A DNA stretch of 35,996 nt from Pseudonocardia sp. (lineage in GTDB: Bacteria > Actinomycetota > Actinomycetes > Mycobacteriales > Pseudonocardiaceae). The notes under the pieces are model-generated. The model made no database searches. It was not told where the DNA came from and saw only the letters and a program-made list of their open reading frames with translations. The stretch spans positions 1 through 35,996 of the forward strand of contig NZ_JAJCYB010000094.1 of assembly GCF_029263155.1 (NCBI RefSeq), in the 5' to 3' direction. This document shows positions 1 to 7,651 of the stretch, piece after piece (the first letter of the stretch is position 1; each line of letters opens with the position of its first letter). Position numbers and translations under genes: made by a program.

Positions 1-645
1 GAACACGTGGTAGTCGTCGCCGATGAAGTTCTCGGAGATGAGCTTCCAGTTGCCCGGCGACCGGTACCGGTGCCACCCCGGCAGCGCCTCCAGGCCCCCG
101 AGGGGCCCGGCGAGCACGAAGTTCTCCAGCCACCAGCGCACATCCTCGCCGAGCCACTCCTCCAGCGCGGGAGCCGCCGGGTCGAACGATGCGAGGAGGA
201 GACCCTTGAAGTTCGCGACCTTCGCGACCTCCTCCAGCCCCCAGGCCGCCTTGTCCAGCTCCCCCCGGTAGAGCATCTGCTCCATCGGCGCGCCGGTCAG
301 CGTCCCGTCCAGGCCGTAGCTCCAGCCGTGGTACGAGCACGTGAAGCCCTTCACGTTGCCGCGGTCGAACAGGCAGACCTGGTTGCCGCGGTGCGAGCAG
401 CGGTTCACCAGCACCCGGATCTGCCCGCCGGCGTCCCGGACCACGATGACGGGCACCTCGCCCATGTAGTTCGTGACGTAGTCCCCGGGCTTGCGGACCA
501 TGTCCTCGTGGCCCACGACGAGCCAGGAACGGTTGAAGACGCGGTCCGCTTCGATGCGGTACAGGTCCTCGTCGAAGTGCACCGCGGGCGCGACGAGGCC
601 GTTCTGCCAGTCGACGATCTCCCTGAGCTCGCTTGCGCTCGTCAT
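1..645 (-). CDS. Rieske aromatic ring-hydroxylating oxygenase, alpha subunit (C-terminus off the left edge)
   Basis: The first 215 codons of a Rieske non-heme iron oxygenase large subunit are visible. These enzymes take electrons from a ferredoxin or reductase and insert O2 into an aromatic substrate. The Rieske 2Fe-2S ligands are C83-x-H85 and C103-x2-H106 (CSHRG and CSYHGW). The start of the mononuclear iron site is ENFIGDDYH, giving N206, D210 and H213, and the window then ends. The ATG at 645 is preceded by AGGAGG eight bases upstream (655-660), which fixes the start. The protein differs clearly from the two other Rieske alpha subunits in this window, so it is a third, separate oxygenase. 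It is transcribed divergently from the IclR gene across a 388-base gap, the usual arrangement for a regulator and its target. The substrate cannot be told. Confidence 0.93.
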   Translation of the reverse strand, partial: MTSASELREIVDWQNGLVAPAVHFDEDLYRIEADRVFNRSWLVVGHEDMVRKPGDYVTNYMGEVPVIVVRDAGGQIRVLVNRCSHRGNQVCLFDRGNVKGFTCSYHGWSYGLDGTLTGAPMEQMLYRGELDKAAWGLEEVAKVANFKGLLLASFDPAAPALEEWLGEDVRWWLENFVLAGPLGGLEALPGWHRYRSPGNWKLISENFIGDDYHVF

Positions 646-1033
646 GACGCTTGCCTCCTGTTGCGGATGCGGGTGTGCCGCTGCCCGAATTCACCTCGTG
701 GGGCCACTGCTGCTGGGTGGGGCGACGCCTATCCGGGCCGGCGGGCGCGAGGTCCACCTCTCCTGTCAACTGCTCATCGAGCGCCTCTCGCCACCGTTGT
801 GCGCAGGGATGAGCACGAGCCGGGGCGTCGACGTCACCGCGGCCCTTCCTCGTCACAGAACAAGCCGTATCTGCGTGCCAGAAAGGGTTGTCCACGACGG
901 TCGGCGATGTCAAGAGCCCGTAGTGATGTCTCCGCGGGTCGGCCCGCGCCATCCGACCTCGGCGCAACGAGGGGGCCGATCCCGTCGTGCGCGGCGGTGG
1001 GACGCACGGCGAGGGCTGCCCTACAGTTCCTGG
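646..1033. promoter_or_regulatory. Divergent intergenic region between Rieske oxygenase and IclR gene
   Basis: This 388-base stretch has no convincing gene. It must carry the promoter for the minus-strand Rieske gene and for the IclR regulator. TACAGT at 1022-1027 would put a transcription start at about the GTG at 1034, suggesting a leaderless IclR mRNA; no good -35 hexamer is visible. I could not pick a clear operator palindrome. Confidence 0.4.
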
Positions 1034-1819
1034 GTGGCGAAGACCGATCCTGTGGGCGCTCAGCGCCCCAACTATCCGATCGAGTCCGTCGAGAACGCGC
1101 TGCGCTTGCTCTTGCTGATCGAGCAGCAGCGCTCCGTTCGGGTGTCCCAGGTCAGCGCGGCCCTCGGCGTCGCGGTCTCCACGGCGCACCGGCTGCTCGC
1201 GATGCTGGAGTACTACGGGTTCGTCCGGAAGAACCCGGAATCCAAGGCCTACGTCCCCGGTCCGGTGCTCGTCCGGATCGGCGTCTCGAGCCTGCAGGGC
1301 ATGGACGTGCGCAGCCAGGTGCGGCCGTTCCTCGAGGAGCTCAGCCGCGAGGTGGACGAGACCGTGCACCTCGTCGTCCGGGAGGGGCAGCACGTGCTGT
1401 TCCTGGACGGCGTCGAGAGCCAGAAGGCGGTCCGGGTCGTGGCCCGCACCGGTCTCTCGATGTGGGCGCACTGCACCTCGGCGGGGAAGGCGCTGCTCGC
1501 CGAGATGGACGAGGACGCGCTGGTCGCGCTCTACCCCGAGGAGCAGCTGCCGACCCTGACCGCGCAGTCGATCGCGTCCCGGTCGGTGCTGTTCGCGGAG
1601 CTGGAGAGCGTTCGCCGGCAGGGGTTCGCGCACAACTCGGAGGAGAGCGAGGTCGGTGTCGGATCGATCGGCGTGGCGATCCGGAACCGCCATGACGACG
1701 TCGTGGCCGCGCTCAGCGTCGCGGCGCCGCTCTCGCGGCTCTCCGGACACCGGTTCCTCAACGAGGTGGCCTCCCGCGCGAAGCAGACGGTCGCCGAGAT
1801 CGCGCGCACGCTCCCGTAA
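1034..1819 (+). CDS. IclR-family transcriptional regulator
   Basis: A 261-aa one-component regulator, the normal length for IclR proteins. The N-terminal winged helix-turn-helix (about residues 14-75) shows the family pattern ESVENALRLLLLIE, then VSQVSAALGVAVSTAHRLLA as the recognition helix region. The rest is the IclR effector-binding domain, with TSAGKALLAEM near residues 150-160 and a C-terminal part reading VGSIGVAIRN. I chose the GTG at 1034 because homology begins just after it; the frame is open further upstream, but that stretch shows no homology and is low quality. The gene lies between a divergent Rieske oxygenase and Rieske set A, so control of one or both is likely. Such regulators usually bind an aromatic acid or pathway intermediate. 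The ligand is unknown. Confidence 0.92.
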   Translation: MAKTDPVGAQRPNYPIESVENALRLLLLIEQQRSVRVSQVSAALGVAVSTAHRLLAMLEYYGFVRKNPESKAYVPGPVLVRIGVSSLQGMDVRSQVRPFLEELSREVDETVHLVVREGQHVLFLDGVESQKAVRVVARTGLSMWAHCTSAGKALLAEMDEDALVALYPEEQLPTLTAQSIASRSVLFAELESVRRQGFAHNSEESEVGVGSIGVAIRNRHDDVVAALSVAAPLSRLSGHRFLNEVASRAKQTVAEIARTLP

Positions 1820-1871
1820 CAGCCGCCCGAGCCGTCATCCGCTCCGATACGGGCCGCCCCAGGCCTTGCGA

Positions 1872-1891
1872 CTAGAAGAAAGAGATTCTAG
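1872..1891. promoter_or_regulatory. Inverted repeat CTAGAA-N8-TTCTAG upstream of Rieske set A
   Basis: A perfect 6-bp inverted repeat with an 8-base AT-rich centre lies in the 111-base gap before the set A genes. It stands out in a GC-rich background. Its right half contains ATTCT, a word that recurs before other operons in the window. It may be an operator (IclR is the neighbouring gene) and may also overlap a -10 element. Confidence 0.4.
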
Positions 1892-1930
1892 CCTGAAGAT
1901 CCGATGGTCGTGACGAGGAGGGATCCACGG

Positions 1931-3328
1931 GTGCCGATGAACGCGTGTGGCGCGGCGGGCGGGCAGCGCGTCGACGAGCTCCTCGAGCAGATGCGCGAGG
2001 ACATCGAGATCGGCCTGGTTCCGGCCGAGGTGTTCAACGACCCGTCGGTCCACGACCGCGAGCTCCGCCAGGTCTTCGGCCGCTGCTGGGTCTACATCGG
2101 GCACGAGACGGAGATTCCGAACCCGGGCGACTACCACGTCCGCCGGATCGGCGAGGACCCCTTCATCTTCGTCCGCGACGAGTCGGGGCAGGTGCGGGTC
2201 CTGCTCAACAGCTGCCGGCACCGCGGAAGCGTCATCTGCCGGGTGGAGGCGGGCAACACCTCGCACTTCCGCTGCCCGTACCACGCTTGGACCTACAAGA
2301 ACGACGGCAGCCTCGTCGGGGTGCCGGCGCGGCAGCACGGCTACCGGCAGCTGGACCTGTCCGAGTGGGGCCTGATCGCACCAGCGCAGGTCGACAGCTA
2401 CCACGGCCTGGTCTTCGCGACCCTCGACCCGCAGGCCCCGCCGCTGGCCGACTACCTCGGCAAGTTCCGCTGGTACCTCGACATGCAGCTCGCGCTGACC
2501 GAGGGCGGGATGGAGGTCATCGGCGAGCCGCACCGCTGGCACGTCGGGGCCGACTGGAAGTCGGGCGCGGAGAACTTCACCGGCGACAGTTCGCACACCC
2601 AGATGACCCATCGCTCGCTGTTGGAGACCGGGATCGCCGAGGAGGCCGCCGCGGGCAGGCCCGGCAAGGCCCACGGCCTGCACATCAACGAGTGCGACGG
2701 GCACGCGATCAGCATGCGGGTACTGACCTCGGGCGAGGAGCCCTACCTCGGCTACCCGAAGGAAGTGCAGGCCTTGTTCGAGGCGGGCGGCCTCAGCGAG
2801 GCGCAGCTCGACCTGGTCCGGCGCGGGGTGGTGCACGACGGGACGGTCTTCCCCAATCTCTCGTTCATCCACTTCTCGGCCAAGGAGGACGTCGAGCGGC
2901 CCGCCACCGCGTTCCTCAGCCTGCGGACCTGGCAGCCGCGCGGCCCCGGGCGCATGGAGGTCTGGAGCTGGGTCCTCGCGCCGCGGGAGGCCTCCGCGGA
3001 GTTCAAGCGGGCCGCCTACCGCGCCGCCATGAGCAGCTTCAGTCCGTCGGGCAGCTTCGAGCAGGACGACGCCGTCGTCTGGAGCGGGGTCGCCCGGACG
3101 GCGGGCACCGTCGTCGCGGAGCTGCGCGGCCTCAAGCTCAACTACCAGATGGGCATGCCCGGCATGGGGACGGCGGAGCCGCTCCACGACTGGCCGGGGC
3201 CGGGCACGGCGTGGCCGTCCAACGCGGGGGAGAGCGGGCTGCGCACCTTCCACCGGCGCTGGCTGGAACAGATGACCCTGCCCGAAGCGGATCCGGACGC
3301 GGCGTCGGCCCGCGACGGCGAGGGGTGA
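1931..3328 (+). CDS. Rieske ring-hydroxylating dioxygenase alpha subunit, set A
   Basis: Catalytic large subunit, 465 aa from the GTG at 1931. That start is chosen because GAGGAGGG lies eight bases upstream; ATG at 1904 has no ribosome site, and ATG at 1937 is an alternative. Rieske ligands are C95-x-H97 (SCRHRG) and C115-x2-H118 (CPYHAW). The mononuclear iron site is ENFTGDSSHTQMTH, with N205, D209, H212 and H217. The third ligand is the Asp of FEQDD near residue 369. All ligands for an active dioxygenase are therefore present. It is followed at once by its beta subunit and looks about two-thirds identical by eye to the set B alpha subunit at 24343. No ferredoxin or reductase gene is near. 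It is probably a cis-dihydroxylating enzyme on an aromatic acid; the substrate is inferred only from context. Confidence 0.94.
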   Translation: MPMNACGAAGGQRVDELLEQMREDIEIGLVPAEVFNDPSVHDRELRQVFGRCWVYIGHETEIPNPGDYHVRRIGEDPFIFVRDESGQVRVLLNSCRHRGSVICRVEAGNTSHFRCPYHAWTYKNDGSLVGVPARQHGYRQLDLSEWGLIAPAQVDSYHGLVFATLDPQAPPLADYLGKFRWYLDMQLALTEGGMEVIGEPHRWHVGADWKSGAENFTGDSSHTQMTHRSLLETGIAEEAAAGRPGKAHGLHINECDGHAISMRVLTSGEEPYLGYPKEVQALFEAGGLSEAQLDLVRRGVVHDGTVFPNLSFIHFSAKEDVERPATAFLSLRTWQPRGPGRMEVWSWVLAPREASAEFKRAAYRAAMSSFSPSGSFEQDDAVVWSGVARTAGTVVAELRGLKLNYQMGMPGMGTAEPLHDWPGPGTAWPSNAGESGLRTFHRRWLEQMTLPEADPDAASARDGEG

Positions 3329-3336
3329 AGCCGAGC

Positions 3337-3861
3337 ATGGACATGGCCTCGATCACCGACGGCCAGTTCGCCGAGTTCTTCGCGCGCGAGGCGGCGTTCC
3401 TGGACGACAACGACCTGCACCGGTGGCTGGACCTGCTCACTCCGGACATCGAGTACCGGGTGCCCATCCGGGTGGTGCGGGAGCGTGGCGGACACGGCGC
3501 CGACTCCGACTTCAGCGATCGCGGGCACTTCCTCTGGGAGGATCTCGGCACGCTGCGGACCCGGGTCCTGCGCCTGGACTCGGAGTTCGCGTGGGCGGAG
3601 AGACCTCCCACCCGCACCCGCCGCCTCGTCGGCAACATCCGGCGGCGCGAACTCCCCGACGGTGACGGCGGCATCGAGGCGAGAGTGCTCACCAACGTCG
3701 CGGTCTACTGCTACCGCGGCGACTCGCCGGAGCCGGTGGTGCTCACGGGGGAGCGCGACGACATCCTGCGGCTGAGCGACGGCGAGCTGCGGTTGGCCCG
3801 GCGGCTGGTCCGGCTGGACAGCACGGTGCTCGGTCTGCAGGCCCTGTCGATCTTCCTGTGA
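3337..3861 (+). CDS. Ring-hydroxylating dioxygenase beta subunit, set A
   Basis: Small subunit of 174 aa with the NTF2-like beta-subunit fold, which structurally supports the alpha subunit in an alpha3beta3 oxygenase. Family signs are FFAREAAFLDDNDLHRWLDL at the N-terminus, PDIEYRVPIRV, the RPPTRTRRLVGNI region, and the C-terminal ending LSIFL, also found in the set B beta subunit. The ATG at 3337 has GAGGGG upstream. A GTG at 3325 overlapping the alpha stop codon is an equally possible start and would mirror set B, where the beta gene starts with such an overlap. It has no catalytic residues of its own. Confidence 0.92.
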   Translation: MDMASITDGQFAEFFAREAAFLDDNDLHRWLDLLTPDIEYRVPIRVVRERGGHGADSDFSDRGHFLWEDLGTLRTRVLRLDSEFAWAERPPTRTRRLVGNIRRRELPDGDGGIEARVLTNVAVYCYRGDSPEPVVLTGERDDILRLSDGELRLARRLVRLDSTVLGLQALSIFL

Positions 3862-4106
3862 CCGTGCACGAGGACGACGCCGCGGGACGGCTCGGTGACC
3901 GGCAGCTCGGCGTCGAGGTGGCCAACGAGTTCACCTCGGTCCGGCTGACGCTGGTCGAGACGCCGAACGGAACCCGGCTGGAGATCTTCTCACCGAGGCT
4001 GGGGTATCGCATCCGTCTCGACCCCGTGGCCCTGGAGAGCCTGACCTGGCAGCCGGCCGAGACGTTCTCCAGGTTCCTCTCCACGCCGCTCGGCCCCGAC
4101 CATTGA
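3858..4106 (+). CDS. Small conserved companion protein of the dioxygenase (82 aa), function unknown
   Basis: An 82-aa protein whose GTG start overlaps the stop of the beta subunit (GTGA), so it is almost certainly co-translated with set A. The core reads VANEFTSVRLTLVETPNGTR, followed by RLGYRIRLDPVALESLTWQ. I recall similar short proteins next to actinobacterial ring-hydroxylating dioxygenases, sometimes labelled dihydrodiol dehydrogenase. At this size, with no NAD-binding motif, that label is not credible as a catalytic function. It is mixed beta-strand in appearance, without signal peptide or membrane segment. Set B has no equivalent gene after its beta subunit. It could be an assembly or accessory factor; this is inference. 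Confidence 0.8.
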   Translation: MTVHEDDAAGRLGDRQLGVEVANEFTSVRLTLVETPNGTRLEIFSPRLGYRIRLDPVALESLTWQPAETFSRFLSTPLGPDH

Positions 4107-4145
4107 CCCGCTAGATTCTGTCATTCAGACTCATATTCTGTAGAA
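4103..4145 (+). promoter_or_regulatory. Putative promoter/operator before the 4167 gene, with two ATTCTGT words
   Basis: ATTCTGT occurs at 4115-4121 and again at 4135-4141, exactly 20 bases apart, about two helical turns. The second copy is part of TTCT-GT-AGAA (4136-4145), a short inverted repeat. TATTCT at 4134-4139 could be a -10 element; TTGACC at 4103-4108 is a poor match in spacing for a -35. The AT content contrasts with the surroundings. AGGAGG at 4156-4161 is the ribosome site of the next gene. Confidence 0.4.
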
Positions 4146-4166
4146 CGAAAAGTGTAGGAGGCGTGC

Positions 4167-5189
4167 ATGGACGCGGAAAGTCCTCTGTGGATCGCAGAGT
4201 CCGAGGTCGTCTCGCTCATCGACCTCGGTGAGGCGATCTCGCAGGTGCGGGACGGCCTGGTGGCGCAGGCCGGCGGCGCGGCGGTACCGATGCCCAAGTC
4301 GCAGGCGTCCTGGCCCGGGGGCACCGTGCACGCGACCGGGGCGACGCTGCATCACGGCGACCGCGCGTACGTCGGCACCAAGTCGTGGTCACACACGGCC
4401 GGTGGAGCCACGCCCCTGCTCACGCTCTGGGACGCCGCCGACGGCAGGCTGCTCGCCGTCCTCGAGGCGTTCGCACTAGGCCAGTACCGCACGGCGGCCG
4501 TCTCCGGGGTCGCCACCGACCGGCTGGCCTCCGCCGACGCGACCACGATGGCGATCTGCGGGACCGGTGCGCAGGCGCTGGCCCAGGTGGCCACCGTCAA
4601 CGCCGTCCGCGCGCTCGACACGCTGCGCGTCTGGAGCCCCCGCCCCGAGTCCCGGCAGCGCTTCTGTGGCGCCGTCCGCGACGCGCTGGGCATCGAGGCG
4701 ACGGAGGCGGCCGGTCCGGAGGAGGCGGTGGACGGCGCCGACGTCGTCACGCTCGTCACCCGGTCCCGCCGGCCGTTCCTCACCGGCGCGACGATCGGGG
4801 AGCGGACGCACGTCAACGCGATCGGTGCCATCGGTCTGGAACGGGCCGAGTTCGGCACCGCTCTGCTCAAGCGGGCCGACATCGTCGCGGTGGACGACAT
4901 CGCCAGCGCCCGCAGCTTCAGCCGGGAGATGCGCGAGTACTACGGCTGCGACGGCGAGGGATGGGGCGACGTGGCCTCGCTGGCCGATCTGGTGGCCGCT
5001 CGCGGCGGCCGGCCGGAGCGGGCCGACCTGACGCTGTTCAAGGCCATGGGTACCGGGATCGCCGATCTCGCCATCGCGGTCTTCGTCTACGAGCAGGCGG
5101 TCGAGAACCGGCTCGGCACGCCCCTGCCGCCGCCGTCCCGCTCGCGGCCGCGGCTGCGGTCCTCGCTACGGCCCGCCGCACCGGCCTGA
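4167..5189 (+). CDS. Ornithine cyclodeaminase / mu-crystallin family enzyme
   Basis: A 340-aa NAD(P)-dependent enzyme of the OCD/mu-crystallin family, whose members act as cyclodeaminases, ketimine reductases or amino-acid/opine dehydrogenases. The N-terminal substrate domain contains YVGTKSWSH. The Rossmann dinucleotide site is AICGTGAQALAQVATV near residue 130. The family motif LFKAMGTGIADLA lies near the C-terminus. AGGAGG six bases before the ATG supports the start. It follows set A after 60 bases that hold a candidate promoter. A deaminase or imine reductase here suggests that an amino- or N-heteroaromatic compound might enter the pathway, but the family is functionally broad and this is only a hint. 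The last 25 residues are Pro/Arg-rich and look disordered. Confidence 0.9.
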   Translation: MDAESPLWIAESEVVSLIDLGEAISQVRDGLVAQAGGAAVPMPKSQASWPGGTVHATGATLHHGDRAYVGTKSWSHTAGGATPLLTLWDAADGRLLAVLEAFALGQYRTAAVSGVATDRLASADATTMAICGTGAQALAQVATVNAVRALDTLRVWSPRPESRQRFCGAVRDALGIEATEAAGPEEAVDGADVVTLVTRSRRPFLTGATIGERTHVNAIGAIGLERAEFGTALLKRADIVAVDDIASARSFSREMREYYGCDGEGWGDVASLADLVAARGGRPERADLTLFKAMGTGIADLAIAVFVYEQAVENRLGTPLPPPSRSRPRLRSSLRPAAPA

Positions 5190-5243
5190 GACCACCCCCA
5201 CCCGGCCCCGACCGGCCGACCGGACGACGAGAGGCTCACGACG

Positions 5244-6962
5244 ATGACCACGGACTCCCCGCACTGGGACGCCGAACTGCACTGGGACGCCGAAGCCGAC
5301 TTCGTGTGCGTCGGCTCCGGGATCGGTGCCCTCGCCGGTGCCATCACCGCCCACGAGTACGGCCTCGAGCCGATCATCCTGGAGAAGTCGAGCCAGGTGG
5401 GCGGCCTCACCGCCTACTCCTACGGCGAGGTCTGGGTGGCGGGCAACCACCTCGAGGAGGCCCGCGGCATCGACGACAGTGTGGACAGCGGGATCCGCTA
5501 CGTCACCTGGCTGGGCATGGGCTACGCCGACGACGAGCTCGTCCGCGCCTACGCCACCAACGGGCCGCCCGTGCTGAGGTTCTTCGAGGAGAAGGCCGGC
5601 GTCCGGTGGCGGATCATCAGCGGCTTCTCCGACTACTACTGGCCGAAGAACACCGAGGCCAGGCGGGAGGGTCGGTTCCTCGAGGTCGAGCCCTTCCCGG
5701 CCGCCACCCTGGGGGAGTGGCAGGACAAGGTGCGCACCTCCCCGCACACTCCGGCCGGGCTGACCCACGACGAGATGTTCGGCCAGGGCGGCGCGGCGAA
5801 CATGAGCAACTGGGACTTCTCGGTGATGGGGGCCCGGCTGGAGAACGACGAGCGGTGCCTGGGCTCGGGCTTCGCCGCCACGTTCGTCAAGGCCGCGCTG
5901 GACCGTCGGATCCCGATCCACGTCGACACCGCGGTCGAGGAGCTGATCACCGAGGGCGGCCGCGTCGTGGGCGTGCGCGCCCGGCACGACGGGCGGGACC
6001 TGTTCGTCCGGGCCCGCCGTGGCGTCCTCGTCGCCACGAGCAGCTACGAGTGGAACCCGGAGCTGACGCAGACCCTCGACCGACGACAGCCGGAGTTCGT
6101 CTCCGCGATCCCGCCGTCGATCACCGGCGACCACATCGGCTTCGCCGGCCGCATCGGAGCCAAGCTCGTCCACGTCCCGCAGCGGTGCAACATGGGGTTC
6201 CACATCCCCGGCGAGGAGCACGACGGGGAGCCGCTGTGGCGCATCGCGCTGACCGAGACCGGCCTCCCGCACGCCATCGTCGTCAACAGTCGGGGGCGGC
6301 GGTTCGCCGATGAGGCCTTCTACCCGGCCGTCGGCTCGGCCGTGGAGATCGTCGACGGCAGCGACCAGAGCCGGCCGAACCTGCCGTGCTGGGTGATCCT
6401 CGACAGCCAGTACGGCGAGAAGTACCCATTCGGAACGGTCCTGCCGGGGCAGGAGCTCCCGGAGGGCCTCGCGGTCAGGGCCGACGACCTCCACGAGCTG
6501 GCGCGGCAGACGGGCATCGACGCGGACAACCTCGTGGCTGAGGTCGACCGCTTCAACACCTACGCCCGCTCCGGCACCGACCCCGACTTCCAGCGCGGCG
6601 AGCGGCCCTGGTCGCACTTCATGTGCGGCGACGTCAACCACGCGCCGAACCCGAACCTGGGCACGATCGAGCGCGGGCCCTTCTACGCGGTGCGGCTGAG
6701 GATGGTCGGCGCGGGCCTGCCCGCCACCGGCCTGGCGGCGGATGTGGACGGCCGAGTCCTGGGCCATGACGACGAGCCGATCGACGGCCTCTACGTGGCG
6801 GGCAACTCGATGGCCCTGCGCGACGTCGGAGCCGGGTACCAGAGCGGCATCGCCAACGGCCGGGGCCTGATCTTCGGCTACCTGGCGGGGCGGCACGCGG
6901 CCGGTGACCCGAGCTGCGAGCGGGAGCGCGCCGGCCTCGAGACAGCCTCGACGGGCGTCTGA
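5244..6962 (+). CDS. FAD-dependent dehydrogenase, 3-ketosteroid-delta1-dehydrogenase / fumarate reductase flavoprotein type
   Basis: A 572-aa flavoprotein. The N-terminal FAD-binding Rossmann motif is GSGIGALAGA near residue 31, followed by EKSSQVGGLTAYS. The C-terminal FAD-closing region reads GLYVAGNSMA and then GAGYQSGIANGRGLIFGYLA, typical of the KstD/fumarate reductase superfamily. Members introduce or remove C-C double bonds in alicyclic ketones or fumarate-like acids. No haem or flavin-transfer domain is present, so the protein is soluble and an external acceptor is needed. In this cluster it may oxidise a reduced or dearomatised ring product; a steroid substrate is not supported by other genes. 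It starts 54 bases after the OCD-like gene, and the next gene begins two bases after its stop. Confidence 0.9.
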   Translation: MTTDSPHWDAELHWDAEADFVCVGSGIGALAGAITAHEYGLEPIILEKSSQVGGLTAYSYGEVWVAGNHLEEARGIDDSVDSGIRYVTWLGMGYADDELVRAYATNGPPVLRFFEEKAGVRWRIISGFSDYYWPKNTEARREGRFLEVEPFPAATLGEWQDKVRTSPHTPAGLTHDEMFGQGGAANMSNWDFSVMGARLENDERCLGSGFAATFVKAALDRRIPIHVDTAVEELITEGGRVVGVRARHDGRDLFVRARRGVLVATSSYEWNPELTQTLDRRQPEFVSAIPPSITGDHIGFAGRIGAKLVHVPQRCNMGFHIPGEEHDGEPLWRIALTETGLPHAIVVNSRGRRFADEAFYPAVGSAVEIVDGSDQSRPNLPCWVILDSQYGEKYPFGTVLPGQELPEGLAVRADDLHELARQTGIDADNLVAEVDRFNTYARSGTDPDFQRGERPWSHFMCGDVNHAPNPNLGTIERGPFYAVRLRMVGAGLPATGLAADVDGRVLGHDDEPIDGLYVAGNSMALRDVGAGYQSGIANGRGLIFGYLAGRHAAGDPSCERERAGLETASTGV

Positions 6963-6963
6963 G

Positions 6964-7611
6964 GTGCTCGCGACCGAGCAGCCGTTCGCCGTCGACGCCT
7001 CGCTGGAGCAGGTGTGGGCCTACGTCGGCGACATGGCCAACTGGGCCGGCAACTTGCCCGGCTACCAGTCCTTCGAGGTGCTCGACGAGACCGACTCGCT
7101 CTGGACGCTGAAGGTGGCGCTCGGCGCGCTGGTGCGGACGGTCCGGCTGAGGATCCACATCACCGAGTGGCGAGCGCCCGACCACGTCGCGTTCACCCTG
7201 ACCGGTGTGGGCGACCCGATCGAGGGCCAGGGCAGCTTCGACGCCCGACCGTCCGGCGATGCTCGCAGCGAGGTACTCCTCACGCTCGCCGTCGCGGGCA
7301 ACGGACAGATGGCCGGCGTCATGGAGAGCATGGCGCGACCGGTGCTCCCACGGCTGGGCAAAGGCCTCGCCGAGGCGCTCCGGGCCGAGATCGAGCAGCG
7401 CGCCCGGGCCTCCACCGTGCCTGTCACGGCGACCGCGCACACCGCACCGGCGCCGGCCGGAGTGTCCCCGCAGCACCCCGGCTCCCCGGCGATGCCGTCT
7501 CCCCGAGCGTCTCGGGCGGCGATGGGCCGAACGACGCGGCTCGCGCCGGTCGCCGTGGCGCTGGCGGTCGCCGTCGTCTGCCTGCGACGACGCCGCACGA
7601 CCAGGGCATGA
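6964..7611 (+). CDS. CoxG-like SRPBCC protein with C-terminal membrane anchor
   Basis: A 215-aa protein from a GTG just after the preceding stop. Residues 1-145 match the carbon-monoxide-dehydrogenase subunit G (CoxG) branch of the SRPBCC fold: FAVDASLEQVWAYVGDMANW at the N-terminus, LPGYQSFEVLD, then a helix before residue 145. A Pro/Ala-rich linker leads to a hydrophobic segment LAPVAVALAVAVVCL followed by RRRRTTRA. This is a tail anchor with a positive cytoplasmic end. In carboxydotrophs CoxG links molybdenum CO dehydrogenase to the membrane or to quinone. A molybdenum hydroxylase is encoded at 12302-16100, on the other strand, so this protein could connect it to the respiratory chain. That link is inference; the SRPBCC pocket could instead bind an aromatic ligand. 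Confidence 0.85.
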   Translation: MLATEQPFAVDASLEQVWAYVGDMANWAGNLPGYQSFEVLDETDSLWTLKVALGALVRTVRLRIHITEWRAPDHVAFTLTGVGDPIEGQGSFDARPSGDARSEVLLTLAVAGNGQMAGVMESMARPVLPRLGKGLAEALRAEIEQRARASTVPVTATAHTAPAPAGVSPQHPGSPAMPSPRASRAAMGRTTRLAPVAVALAVAVVCLRRRRTTRA

Positions 7612-7651
7612 CACCACACCCGACGCACCACCATCCCGGAAGGACCGGCCC

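Noticed and set aside
7..1695. Very long open frame on the plus strand across the left edge
   Set aside because: Its translation is Arg/Pro/Ala-rich without family resemblance, and it is antisense to the Rieske gene at 1-645 and out of frame with IclR; an artefact of high GC.
5166..6896. Long minus-strand open frame opposite the flavoprotein gene
   Set aside because: Composition is typical of antisense of a GC-rich gene (many His, Val, Asp, Arg), with no motif; the plus-strand flavoprotein has complete FAD motifs.
5244..6962. Steroid catabolism locus
   Set aside because: The KstD-type flavoprotein alone is not enough; no other steroid genes are present and the neighbours are for aromatic acids.
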